Positions 1-9,045 of a DNA stretch of 64,000 nucleotides are shown one piece after another; within the stretch, counting starts at the first letter, position 1, and every line of letters starts with the position of its first letter. The stretch spans positions 29,728,082 to 29,792,081 of the forward strand of contig NC_067207.1 of assembly GCF_026262505.1 (NCBI RefSeq). The letters are read 5' to 3'. This stretch comes from Trichomonas vaginalis G3 (taxonomy: Eukaryota > Parabasalia > Trichomonadida > Trichomonadidae). Under the pieces are notes generated by a model that worked only from the letters and a program-made list of their open reading frames with translations, did no database searches and had not been told where the DNA came from. Position numbers and translations under genes: made by a program.

Positions 1-304
1 GACATCCAAACATAATGAAACCTGCTCTAGTTGCAGCACATTTTACACCCGTACTTAAAGTATTAAATAAGTCAACAAAACCTGTTGGTGGTATATCTGA
101 GTAAGTATCTTCAAAGGAGTATTTTTTACCATTCACAACAATAAAGTCTTCTGGTGTCAAAAGAGCAAAACAGGCTTTAGTCGTCATTGTGTTTAAGGTT
201 AGTTTACAATATCGTCCTTGAGGACTTTGTAAGTTTGTTGTTATAGAATTATATGACTCAGGGTTTTTAGTCGTAATAGTATAAACCATTATGTCTTCTG
301 CCAT
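1..304 (-). CDS. Penton-like minor capsid protein, 3' part cut off by window edge (Maverick copy A)
   Basis: The N-terminal ~101 residues match exactly the start of the complete gene at 25739-26539. The ATG is the complement of 302-304, and the rest lies beyond the left edge of the window. The complete copy is 266 residues, mostly beta-strand-like with a glutamine-rich tail, and sits among capsid genes. That size and position fit the single-jelly-roll penton protein of Polintons; this is inference from context, since no diagnostic motif is visible. It lies 4 bp downstream of the next gene on the same strand, so the two are probably co-transcribed. Confidence 0.55.
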   Translation of the reverse strand, partial: MAEDIMVYTITTKNPESYNSITTNLQSPQGRYCKLTLNTMTTKACFALLTPEDFIVVNGKKYSFEDTYSDIPPTGFVDLFNTLSTGVKCAATRAGFIMFGC

Positions 305-308
305 TTAC

Positions 309-890
309 TTAGCAAATAAACTTTAATGAAATGTTGTGGTCGTCAAATATTTTTATGACGTCTGGGAAACTATACTTTAAGTTCAACGTTTCACCTCCTT
401 TCATAACGTATATCTTGTCAATGACATTATATGAAACACCACAGCAACTAACGTCGGGTTCTATTTCTTTGATGTTTATATCGTCTGCCTCTGTCAAAAG
501 TTTCAATAGTTCTTTCAAAACTTCATGAGGTGCGATGACATATGAGTTCACTTTTACAGGGTTGTGTTCGACCAAGTTTAACATTATACTTAAAGCTTGA
601 CAAATCTTCTCCTGAGTTTGAAGTTTGTCTTTCAGTTGTTGGTAGTCATTTCGAATATCTGCAACAGAACTTAAGTCTCTGCTAACTTCAGGGTATGTTG
701 GTTGTTCTTTTACAGGAACAATTGTTATACCATCTTCGTCTTCGTATGGTTTCCCCACTTCAACATCTCTTTCTTTGACATTGACAATAACACTTTGACT
801 GTTTGTTTGAGTTGGTGAATTTAACTTCACATCTGCCACCGCCATTAAACCTTTTGAAACACTTACGCTTCTATTTTTCGGAAATGACAT
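309..890 (-). CDS. Unknown Maverick protein, 193 aa (copy A)
   Basis: Not recognised. The frame stays open upstream to 1160, but the likely start is the ATG at 890 (MSFPKNRS), because the sequence beyond it overlaps the divergent gene starting at 909 and has no coding character. The 18-bp gap between the two starts contains TTTTAC on this side and ATAAAAAT on the other, a compact bidirectional promoter. The protein has a low-complexity N-terminus, a coiled-coil-prone middle around residues 85-115 and a mixed C-terminus ending SLKFIC. An identical copy is at 26544-27125. Its place between penton-like and major-capsid-like genes suggests a virion or assembly role; this is inference. Confidence 0.6.
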   Translation of the reverse strand: MSFPKNRSVSVSKGLMAVADVKLNSPTQTNSQSVIVNVKERDVEVGKPYEDEDGITIVPVKEQPTYPEVSRDLSSVADIRNDYQQLKDKLQTQEKICQALSIMLNLVEHNPVKVNSYVIAPHEVLKELLKLLTEADDINIKEIEPDVSCCGVSYNVIDKIYVMKGGETLNLKYSFPDVIKIFDDHNISLKFIC

Positions 891-908
891 TTTACTTCGA
901 ATAAAAAT

Positions 909-1328
909 ATGGACGTATTCGGATATCTCTTTGAATTGAAGCAGAACAAAGTTTATACTCACAAACAATACAAATACATTGACAGAATAGTTCTTTACAC
1001 AAACAATGGAAAATGTTATAGAATAGCAGTCTTTGCTGAACCAAAATATTTTCATAAAGCAAAGAAAGTTGGTATAACCGAGATGGTGAAAGTTCTTGAA
1101 GCAGACAAAAATATAACAACAAAACTTACAGATATTTCTAAAGGTAAGTTTATAATACAATTTTATGTCAAAACTGGTGTCATAACTATTTACGATGGTG
1201 AGAAGTCAGTTCAAGAACAACTTACTGACCTGCTGCCAAAATCTGCTCGATGGAAGCTGTCGTTATGCCAATCTGAGGAGCCCCAGCAGGTTTCATCGAA
1301 CGAATCTTCAAAAGAGCATCTTCCGTGA
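909..1328 (+). CDS. Unknown Maverick protein, 139 aa (copy A)
   Basis: Not recognised. It starts MDVFGYLFELKQNK and is small and lysine-rich, with alternating hydrophobic stretches suggestive of a compact beta fold. It is transcribed divergently from the gene at 309-890 and convergently with the capsid-like gene, whose last ~107 bp it overlaps on the other strand. The overlapping C-terminal ~30 residues are polar and may be a run-through, but the same frame is kept in the second copy at 27144-27563, so the end is called as seen. Confidence 0.55.
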   Translation: MDVFGYLFELKQNKVYTHKQYKYIDRIVLYTNNGKCYRIAVFAEPKYFHKAKKVGITEMVKVLEADKNITTKLTDISKGKFIIQFYVKTGVITIYDGEKSVQEQLTDLLPKSARWKLSLCQSEEPQQVSSNESSKEHLP

Positions 1329-2871
1329 AAAGTGCTATTGGTTTTGTAAACTTCTTTGCTCTCAATTCATCTGGACCGTCTCTGTCACCAGTATATTGTA
1401 TTTGTACAGTACCAACAGTTGAAATACCACCCATAAAGTCTTCTGAGTCAGCAAATGGAATGCCAAGCCAAAAGTTTGAACGGTCTCCATTTGTATATTG
1501 AGTTTTTTGACTTCCTGTATGGGTCCATACTTTCACATATGGCATAATAGAACTTTGCATTTCAGGGTTAATGGTTGTTGTGAAGTTGTTGTTAAAGTTC
1601 ATAGCATCTAATGTCAAGTTGTATGACCTCATATCTTCAACTGTAGAATATTCTTCTCTTGGATAATATTTGCCATCTATGTTTATATGATATTTAATAC
1701 CAGGGTTGTAGAAACAAGAATAGTCATTTATAGTTCGTCTGAACAGTACAAACATAGTATCTGCATGTTTCATTGCAGTTGTTAAAGCAATATCTGTTCT
1801 TGCACCTGGGTCAGCACTTTGGTTTCCAACTTCACCTGCAAAGTCTTTGACAGATATTTGGTGTATAGGGAACATAAGTGGAACTGCAATATATTTGGCA
1901 GCTAAAGCATTTGAAATATCTGGGTCCAACATATAGACTGCAAGTCTGCTTTCTATTCTCTTGCATTCAAATTTTTCGCATGTGAACTTAACTGGGTCCC
2001 AAGCAGTTCCAGCAGCATTGAAATAATAGTTTACTTCAGTGTTGAAGTTTGAGAAACCAAAGTCTAAGTCAACTTTGTCTTTGCAAAATTCGGCGAATGA
2101 CGTTTGATTTGCTCCCTTTACGTCTGTAAGAGTGAATGGGTCTTGCGTTGGTGCAATGACTAAGTTATTTTTGCTTGGAGTAAGTTCAATAGAAATTTTT
2201 CCTGCCCAGTTTGGCAAGTATCTTAAAAACCTGAAGATGAGGAAAGATGACAAAGGAACTCTAAGTTTCAGTTTTACTTTGGTTACTGCTGCTGCAGTTT
2301 GTCCAGAAAGGTCAACATAAACTCCTGGAACGTTAGGGTCAAGTCTTCTTATTTTCTCAATAGTTGCATATTGGTCTGTTTGTTCTCTAGCTTGTGGTTG
2401 TACTGAGTTTCTCAAAGCGAACCATTCATAGTTTGCCCATGTTACTGTTTGAACTAAGTCAGAGTTAGAATATATCTTATATCCCATGAAAACTTCTGGA
2501 GCATATTGGTATCCGACATAGAAAATTCCATTGCAACCTTTCTTGTCAGACAACTTGGCAGAAGGTTTTATTTCAATGTCTTGTTCCACGTATAAGAATG
2601 AGTTGTCAATAGAAATAATGTGAAACCTGTCGCATGCAATATCTACTGTTGTTGAAGAACCTTCACCAAACTCACCTACATTTCCATAAGAAACAGCAGT
2701 TGTATATTCGTAAGTTCCAGGAACTATTTCTGACCTTCTAATGGCATTGTCGCATTCGTTATACCATTCGGAAACATTTCCGTTCATGGCATCCAAAACT
2801 GTTGGCGTTATATTCTGAGCGGCGTACATTTCATATGGGTAAAAATATAGAATAGTTGGATTATTTGTCAT
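1222..2871 (-). CDS. Putative major capsid protein (Maverick copy A, intact)
   Basis: 549 residues starting MTNNPTILYFYPYEMYAAQN. This start (complement of 2869-2871) overlaps the stop of the upstream gene by 11 bp, a tight coupling typical of viral operons; the longer reading frame to 2892 runs further into that gene. The protein is rich in aromatic residues, proline, asparagine and short beta-strand-like segments, without transmembrane helices. Size, composition and clustering with penton-like, packaging ATPase and integrase genes fit the double-jelly-roll major capsid protein of Polintons (about 500-650 aa). No motif proves it; structure prediction would decide. Copy B (27457-29107) differs by a one-base insertion that breaks its start. 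Confidence 0.6.
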   Translation of the reverse strand: MTNNPTILYFYPYEMYAAQNITPTVLDAMNGNVSEWYNECDNAIRRSEIVPGTYEYTTAVSYGNVGEFGEGSSTTVDIACDRFHIISIDNSFLYVEQDIEIKPSAKLSDKKGCNGIFYVGYQYAPEVFMGYKIYSNSDLVQTVTWANYEWFALRNSVQPQAREQTDQYATIEKIRRLDPNVPGVYVDLSGQTAAAVTKVKLKLRVPLSSFLIFRFLRYLPNWAGKISIELTPSKNNLVIAPTQDPFTLTDVKGANQTSFAEFCKDKVDLDFGFSNFNTEVNYYFNAAGTAWDPVKFTCEKFECKRIESRLAVYMLDPDISNALAAKYIAVPLMFPIHQISVKDFAGEVGNQSADPGARTDIALTTAMKHADTMFVLFRRTINDYSCFYNPGIKYHINIDGKYYPREEYSTVEDMRSYNLTLDAMNFNNNFTTTINPEMQSSIMPYVKVWTHTGSQKTQYTNGDRSNFWLGIPFADSEDFMGGISTVGTVQIQYTGDRDGPDELRAKKFTKPIALFTEDALLKIRSMKPAGAPQIGITTASIEQILAAGQ

Positions 2872-5800
2872 AATAGAACCCACGTGGACCAAGCTTTACT
2901 TTCTTCCTGGCTGAGTTTTTAACTCTTCTTTTTCCTTCATTGCCACTACTTTCACTTTGTTCTTCACTACTTTCACGACTTTCTCTTCTTCTTTGGTGTC
3001 GCTTTGGTAACTTGCCCTCTGCTTCAAGTTGCATCTTTGCCTCATGTTCACCTAGTATGTTGTAAATTTCCCATGTCCTTTTTGCCTTTGGGCTCTGGTC
3101 GCCCATCTCAGGTAACCTATATCCTAGAAAGATTTTGTCATAGTTTGTATTTGAGTCTTCGCGTATTGTTTGCATGACTCTTTCCTGAGTTTCCGGTTCA
3201 AGCTCTTCAAACAGAGCTTGTCCATATGGAATAAGCTCGTTTCCAAATATATGTTTTTGTAGCCATTCTGGTTTTCTTTCCATGTTACCAACAATATCTT
3301 TTGTGAATGGGAAAGCTTTTACCCAATGTTTCAGTCTTTCGTCATTTATTTCTGTAGTTGGTTTTATTTTGTCAAGGAACATGTTTTTCAATACTAACAT
3401 TTCATTTGGTACTGTCCATTTGAGTTTTCTTAAATATTCATCCCTTCTCAGTTCATTGTCTGCAAAGTAAGTTTTTATGATATTTTGCAAACTTTCGTTT
3501 GCAAGGTCATGTACAATAGGTTCTCTTCCTTCTCTCTCCCTAACTTTCTTTCTAAACTCTTCACCAAATATACCATCTCTATGGTTCTGTGTAGTTCTTT
3601 GAGATAAATGTTCTAGAACGTCAGGTGTTATATTTCCATCAGCCATGTTCATTTCATACTGGTCCAAAATATCTGCATCTTTCATATCTTTCAACGGCAT
3701 TAAAGCCGCGCTTAAAATACCAGCTATATCTGGTTCACCATTCACTTCCATTGCGTCTACAACTTCTTGGAATTGTGGTTGTAAGTTTATGAACCACCTA
3801 TCCGAATTAGCTTTATGACCCCATCTCATTGTAGTTCCATTGTCTGCAGAAACAAAAGTAGGTCTGTTTCCATCTTGGCTAGGTTCTGAATGAACTTTAA
3901 ACAATGTTTCATTTTTATATGTTTTCTTGAAATTTAACCTTTTATTTTCACCGAGTTCATCCGAAGATTGAACGTTAAATGCTCGTAAGTAAAAAGGGTT
4001 GTTGTATTTGCGTACATTTTCTTTCAGTACTTCCATTCTATGCTGAATATTTTCATCTGATGTTGGAGTCTTTTGTATGTCGGCGAACATTTTTCGATAT
4101 TCTTCTACCATGTCAGCCGAATTTTTTTTAGACTCTTGGAAAGATTCCATATTCTCCGCATACTCTTGTTGAAGGTCAAGATTTTTCGGCTGTTCCAAAT
4201 CTTCATCTAGTTCTGTGAAGTTAGTTTCCAAAGGAGGGACTTGTTCGTTTCCTTCAGGCTCTTCTAGCTGTTGTTGCTGAACTATTTCTTCCATGTCTGG
4301 TTGTATCTGAACTTCTTCCTGTTGAGTTTCTTGTACCTCATCTGCTGGCATTTCATATATTCCGAGACCGTTTTCAACAATTTCCCTATCTACGTCATCC
4401 GCATTCATAAGCCTTTGTTCTTTCGTTCCGTCTCTATTTTTTACGCGTTTCATGACGAAAGTTGAATTGTCATTTAGCTCTGACATCAAATATCTCGGAG
4501 TAAATTCGTTCATGTCATTTGGATGATATGCTATTAAATCATATCTCTTAGCGAGCTTGTATTTTCCAGGTTTGAAATTATATCCCATTTGGTGCTGAGT
4601 CATAAAGCTAAATAGGTTCGGGTCAGTATTTCCATCCTTGAACTTTCTAATAGCTTCTTTATATCTGTCACTAAAGTCAAGAGTATCTGGGTAACCATAA
4701 TCTTCCTTAAGCATTTTTAAGAATTCTTGGTTTCCTTGTTCTCTACTTCTTTTATGTCCTTGCTCTGTTTGTGGTTGTTGTTGTGCAGGGTTTTGAACTG
4801 TTGGTTGCTGTGCTGGTTGTGCAGGGTTTTGAACTGTTGGTTGCTGTGCTGGTTGTGGAGGTGGTTGTTGTGTTGGTTGTTGTGTTGGTTTTGGTGCATG
4901 CCTGTGTCTATGTCCATGTGACGATGTAAATGTTCTAGGTAGTCCTGGTGCAGGTGCTTCTCTTGGAGGGTTTGGTGGTATATAAGTTCCACCAGCTGGC
5001 ACATATGTTCCATCTGCAGCGTAATGTCCTACCTGACTTTTCGTTCTTAAGAAAGCATTTACTAGGTCTGTTTTGGTCTGTTGTAACTCTTTTTCTTGAC
5101 TTTCCACAACAGTTGCTCTAACGGCGTCATAGGCACTTTGAACTGCCTGTCTCGTTGCTGCATCTGTTATTTTCGTCATATTTTGTGCTACTTCTCTTAA
5201 CTCTTTGTCGAAACCTTCAGACTTCAGTTTCTTTCCAGATGAGAAGTCGTTCACTAGTTTCACCTTACTATGAAGAGCTTCGAAGGCGTTCTTAAAGTCA
5301 GCATTTGTTAAAGCTTCATTTGAACTGTCTTCATCCGCTTGTATTTTTGTCCTTATTGACCCTATAAGCTGGGCTGCTTTAGCGTTGGCTTGGGCATCTA
5401 ACCAGTCATTATTAGCTTTTATATATTCTGCGCTTTTCATTGCCTTTTGCATGGCTGCGTCGTTATTTTTACTTTCTTGTGCTAAGTTTTCATACTGTAC
5501 GGTTTGGTTTTGCAACTGTAAAAGTTTTTCTGCCTTTACATTTGCTTCAACTTCTTTTTTATACTCATCGCTTTCCATATATGTCTTCAGGGCTTTTTGT
5601 TTTATCTCTTCATCTTTCAGTACTTTATATTGAGTAGTATGGTTTTTCAAATTTATGACATCTTGTTCCATTTTTGCTACTTCTGCTGCTTTTTCTGACA
5701 CTTTTTTCGCATATTCCTCTGTACTTAGTTCTTTCAGTTGTTCTTCTTTCTTCTTTTTCTCTACGTTTAACTCATTGAGTTTCTTTGTGTGTCTGTCATA

Positions 5801-6154
5801 TTCTAGTTTCTTTTCGTTTTCACTTATTTGCTTCTGTATGTCTATGTTTGACTTTTTGACATCTGTTATTTGATTTTTGAGTGAACTCAAATTCATTTGA
5901 CTTTGAGGGTTATAGGCTGTTCCGTCTGCAGCTCCACCATAGCCTGCCATTTTCGCTAAAAGTGCCGCTCTTAAACCTCCACTCTGTGCACCAAAAACTC
6001 GGTTTAAAAGCATAGGATTGCTTGACATTTGTTGCAACATAGTGGGGTCATTCAGCATTTGTTGTTGCAACTGTTGTTGTGGTGTCAGTTTTACTATTGG
6101 ATGTTTCAATGCTCTCTTCCTCTTACGTATATTCTTACGTAGCTTACGTGGCAT
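2861..6154 (-). CDS. Large coiled-coil, Gln/Pro-rich Maverick protein, 1097 aa (copy A, intact)
   Basis: Not assigned to a family. The start taken is MPRKLRKNIRKRKRALKH (complement of 6152-6154); an in-frame ATG 21 bp upstream would lie inside the terminal repeat in copy B, and TTTTTTACTTCACTTAAA precedes the chosen ATG, matching the element's promoter-like motif. Layout: a very basic N-terminus; a Gln/Met-rich stretch; a long charged coiled coil (about residues 80-390); a His-rich HRHRH patch followed by Pro/Gln repeats such as QQPTVQNPAQ (about 400-480); a mixed domain; and a basic Ser/Glu-rich tail ending GPRGFYYDK. No DNA polymerase B motifs (DxxSLYP, YGDTDS) are present, although the length is similar. 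It could be an internal virion or DNA-condensing protein; this is inference. Confidence 0.6.
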   Translation of the reverse strand: MPRKLRKNIRKRKRALKHPIVKLTPQQQLQQQMLNDPTMLQQMSSNPMLLNRVFGAQSGGLRAALLAKMAGYGGAADGTAYNPQSQMNLSSLKNQITDVKKSNIDIQKQISENEKKLEYDRHTKKLNELNVEKKKKEEQLKELSTEEYAKKVSEKAAEVAKMEQDVINLKNHTTQYKVLKDEEIKQKALKTYMESDEYKKEVEANVKAEKLLQLQNQTVQYENLAQESKNNDAAMQKAMKSAEYIKANNDWLDAQANAKAAQLIGSIRTKIQADEDSSNEALTNADFKNAFEALHSKVKLVNDFSSGKKLKSEGFDKELREVAQNMTKITDAATRQAVQSAYDAVRATVVESQEKELQQTKTDLVNAFLRTKSQVGHYAADGTYVPAGGTYIPPNPPREAPAPGLPRTFTSSHGHRHRHAPKPTQQPTQQPPPQPAQQPTVQNPAQPAQQPTVQNPAQQQPQTEQGHKRSREQGNQEFLKMLKEDYGYPDTLDFSDRYKEAIRKFKDGNTDPNLFSFMTQHQMGYNFKPGKYKLAKRYDLIAYHPNDMNEFTPRYLMSELNDNSTFVMKRVKNRDGTKEQRLMNADDVDREIVENGLGIYEMPADEVQETQQEEVQIQPDMEEIVQQQQLEEPEGNEQVPPLETNFTELDEDLEQPKNLDLQQEYAENMESFQESKKNSADMVEEYRKMFADIQKTPTSDENIQHRMEVLKENVRKYNNPFYLRAFNVQSSDELGENKRLNFKKTYKNETLFKVHSEPSQDGNRPTFVSADNGTTMRWGHKANSDRWFINLQPQFQEVVDAMEVNGEPDIAGILSAALMPLKDMKDADILDQYEMNMADGNITPDVLEHLSQRTTQNHRDGIFGEEFRKKVREREGREPIVHDLANESLQNIIKTYFADNELRRDEYLRKLKWTVPNEMLVLKNMFLDKIKPTTEINDERLKHWVKAFPFTKDIVGNMERKPEWLQKHIFGNELIPYGQALFEELEPETQERVMQTIREDSNTNYDKIFLGYRLPEMGDQSPKAKRTWEIYNILGEHEAKMQLEAEGKLPKRHQRRRESRESSEEQSESSGNEGKRRVKNSARKKVKLGPRGFYYDK

Positions 6155-6175
6155 TTTAAGTGAAGTAAAAAACAT

Positions 6176-7290
6176 TTACGATGAAGAAGTTTCGACAAAA
6201 CATTTACGAAGAAATCATGAAAATTCAAGAGGTGAGAAAACAGGTGAGAAAACGGGTGACATCTCACCTCTTCACCTAAATTATATTTTTGGGTCATTTA
6301 CGCTCATTACGATGAAGAAGTCTTGACAAAACATTTACGTTCATGTTTGACAAAACATGAAAAGAAATTCAAGAGGGTAGAAAAGAGGTTAGAAAAGAGG
6401 TTAGATCTAACCTTCTACCCTAAAATATATTTTTGTCTGATTTACGCTCATTACGAAGAAATCTCAACAAACATTTACGAAGAAACCATGAAAATTCATG
6501 AAAATTCATGAAATTCAAGAGGTGAGAAAACGGTGAGAAAACGGGTGACATCTCACCTCTTCACCTAAAATATATTTTTGTCTGATTTACGCTCATTACG
6601 AAGAAATCTCAACAAAACATTTACGAAGAAACCATGAAAATTCATGAAAATTCAATGAAAAATTCAAGAGGGTAGAAAAAGAGTTAGAAAAGAGGTTAGA
6701 TCTAACCTTCTACCCTCAAATATATTTTTGTCTGATTTACGCTCATTACGAAGAAATCTCAACAAAAATTTACGATGAAATTCATGAAAATTCATGAAAA
6801 TTCATGACAAAACATTTACGATGAAATTCATGAAAATTCATGAAAAATTCATGACAAAACTTTTACGATGAAATTCATGAAAATTCATGAAAAATTCATG
6901 ACAAAACATTTACGAATGAAATTCATGAAAATTCATGAAAATTAATGACAAAAAAACATTTACGATGAAATTCATGAAAATTCATGAAAATTCATGACAA
7001 AACATTTACGATGAAATTCATGAAAATTCATGAAATTCATGACAAAAACATTTACGACTGAAATTCATGAAAATTCATGAAAATTCATGACAAAACATTA
7101 CGTGAAATTCATGAAAATTCATGAAAATTCATGACAAACATTTACGATGAATCATGAAAATTCATGAAAAATTCATGACAAAACATTTACGATGAAATCT
7201 CAACAAAACATTTCGATGAAGAAATCTCAACAAAAAAGTCAACGGCTGGTCGGCTGGGGGTTCGGTCCTCCTCTTGGGTCTTGGGAAAAT
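6176..7290. repeat. Subterminal repeat array of Maverick copy A
   Basis: No genes. The first part (6176-6770) holds four modules. Each is an inverted-repeat core built from GGTGAGA or GGTTAGA half sites (for example the palindrome GGTTAGATCTAACC near 6400), then AAAATATATTTTT, then TTTACGCTCATTACGA. From about 6770 to 7200 a unit of roughly 46 bp, built on TTTACGATGAAATTCATGAAAATTCATGACAAAACA-like sequence, repeats about nine times with small indels. The same modules occur in the terminal repeats and regulator block of copy B. Copies A and B diverge at 6365, where A runs into this array and B into its terminal inverted repeat. Confidence 0.8.
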
Positions 7291-7400
7291 TCTTAGGGCT
7301 AGAAGGCACGAAGTGCCTGGAGGCCCCTCCGAATATAAACTTCATTTATATCTAAACATCCTCAGGGCTAGAAGGCACGAAGTGCCTGGGAGCCCCACTA

Positions 7401-7432
<32 letters not shown>
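7291..7432. mobile_element. Right terminus of Maverick copy A with duplicated tip
   Basis: The element tip, containing the hairpin AGGCAC-gaa-GTGCCT and the flanking CAGGGCTAGA, is present twice in tandem, about 75 bp apart, and is followed by a run of about 30 T. The last part matches the tips at 8663-8700, 32690-32731 and 42283-42335. Host-like sequence starts at TTAAATATATTATT immediately after the T-run. Confidence 0.8.
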
Positions 7433-7436
<4 letters not shown>

Positions 7437-8340
7437 ATATTATTAAAATATGAGAAAATCGCTCAACAAAAAAACAATTCTTTCAAAAAGTTTGACATTG
7501 ATCTTTCTAATAACATATCCTCTGGAAGGAGTTTACATTCACAAAAATAAAAACCAGTTCAAATCTTATTACTCCTTGAATTAAAATCATTTAATTTCAA
7601 ATCCATTCCAAATCCTTAAATCTGTATTAAAATCATTTTGCCAACAACCAACACAATACAAATTACATTTCCATATATCTTCCTTGTCCATTTTAATTTT
7701 TTATCTCATTTTATTTAATTTTATTTAAAGCATATAGACATCGAGATCCTTTACACATAGTTATATAAAAGTCAAATACATAATAAATTCTTAATTCTAG
7801 AGATATCTCAAATCTCATTTTTTTAATTTAAAATACCTTTCATTTTTCACAGTACTATCACAACAAACAAGCCATTTACTAATTAACACATATAAGAAAA
7901 ATATCAAATTACAAAACAACTTTCAATATCATTCGCATCGAATTCTATTTTTTCATAATTATCAACTACATATTATTATATAATATATGTCGGCGCATAT
8001 TCCACTTATACAAGTGTCAGACATACTCACACAAAGCTGTGAGTTCATACCTCTATCAGTAGGACTTCTCAAATCAAGAACACATATGTTTCACTATCGC
8101 ACATCTGTGTAGGATCTAATTAACCTTTGGACTGGTACTTCAAAATTTGATAATTTGATAATTTCATGTGATATCATCATTTGCCTTTAAACAACTGTGC
8201 GTTAAACTTAGAACACCGTTCTCTATCATAATGCAAAATATCAAAGTTTGGGAGACTCCCAAAGTGTCTGAAACTGATCATAAGGGTGAAAAACCGTTTT
8301 CCAGAAGTTGGGAACGTAGGGTGAAAAAAATTGATCCAGA
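7433..8340. other. Host AT-rich spacer, duplicate of 49655-50580
   Basis: No convincing gene. The sequence is nearly identical to 49655-50580 and differs by single-base indels. Short open frames here are broken by stops and differ between the two copies. The junction with the Maverick T-run falls at TTAAATATATTATT, where the other copy continues into host DNA instead. Confidence 0.6.
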
Positions 8341-8636
8341 TTTTCGTCATTTTTTACTTTTTCTCCACTCTAAATTAACCAAAGAAATGGCCTAGCTTCT
8401 AATTCTAAATGGTGCTATGATAGAGAAAATTCTAGACAAACTGTTCATCATTATGCCGCAACTAATAATAGAATTGAAACAGTCGAACTTCATATTTTGG
8501 ATGGTTCTGATATCAATGCTAAAAACTTTTATGGGCAAACATCTCTTCATGAAGCACCACAAAAAATTGCAAAGAAATAGCCGAACTTCTAATTTTAAAA
8601 AGTAGTGTTATCGATGCAAAAGAGAATTATAGAAAG
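8341..8636 (+). pseudogene. Ankyrin-repeat pseudogene, interrupted by Maverick copy B
   Basis: Three frames contain degenerate ankyrin-repeat pieces, such as ELLILNGA, INAKNFYGQTSLHEA and EIAELLILKSS, separated by stops and frameshifts. The uninterrupted counterpart (50590-50998) continues with GADSNAKDNFGETVLHNA, so this is the 5' part of a decayed ankyrin gene. The Maverick A-run begins directly after TTATAGAAAG, where the other copy reads on as ACCTCTATTTAG. Confidence 0.65.
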
Positions 8637-8994
8637 AAAAAAAAAAAAAAAAAAAAAAAAAAGGAAGTGGGGCTTCCAGGCACTTCGTGCCTTCTAGCCC
8701 TGAAGATGTTTAGTATAAATGAAGTTTTTATTCGGAAAATTGTTAGTCTTCTGGGTCGAAAACATTATATAATGTGTCGCTTTTCACAAATTATATATGT
8801 TTTCATGTTTTGTCAAACATGAACGTAAATGTTTTGTCAAGACTTCTTCATCGTAATGAGCGTAAATGACCCAAAAATATAATTTAGGTGAAGAGGTGAG
8901 ATGTCACCCGTTTTCTCACCTGTTTTCTCACCTCTTGAATTTTCATGATTTCTTCGTAAATGTTTTGTCGAAACTTCTTCATCGTAAATGTTTT
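8637..8994. repeat. Left terminal inverted repeat with terminal A-run
   Basis: A run of 26 A (8637-8662) is followed by 332 bp that match the reverse complement of 32401-32731 almost perfectly; the only clear difference is in the first ~15 bp (GGAAGTGGGGC versus a G-rich variant). It contains the tip hairpin AGGCAC-ttc-GTGCCT (8678-8692), the inverted pair ATGTTTTGTC/GACAAAACAT near 8815, one GGTGAGA/CTCACC module (8895-8935) and copies of TCGTAAATGTTTTGTC. Confidence 0.9.
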
Positions 8995-9045
8995 GTCACT
9001 TTTCTGTCACTTTTCAGGAAAAAACATTTTTATTATTATATATAA

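Noticed and set aside
4717-5013. His/Gln-rich 98-aa frame inside the large coiled-coil gene
   Set aside because: Out-of-frame reading of the Pro/Gln repeat of the intact larger gene.
2861-6154. DNA polymerase B for the 1097-aa protein
   Set aside because: The length fits, but no exonuclease or polymerase motifs are present and much of it is coiled coil and low complexity.
7240-7290. tRNA-like GGTTCGGTCC stretch
   Set aside because: No acceptor, D or anticodon stems can be formed around it.
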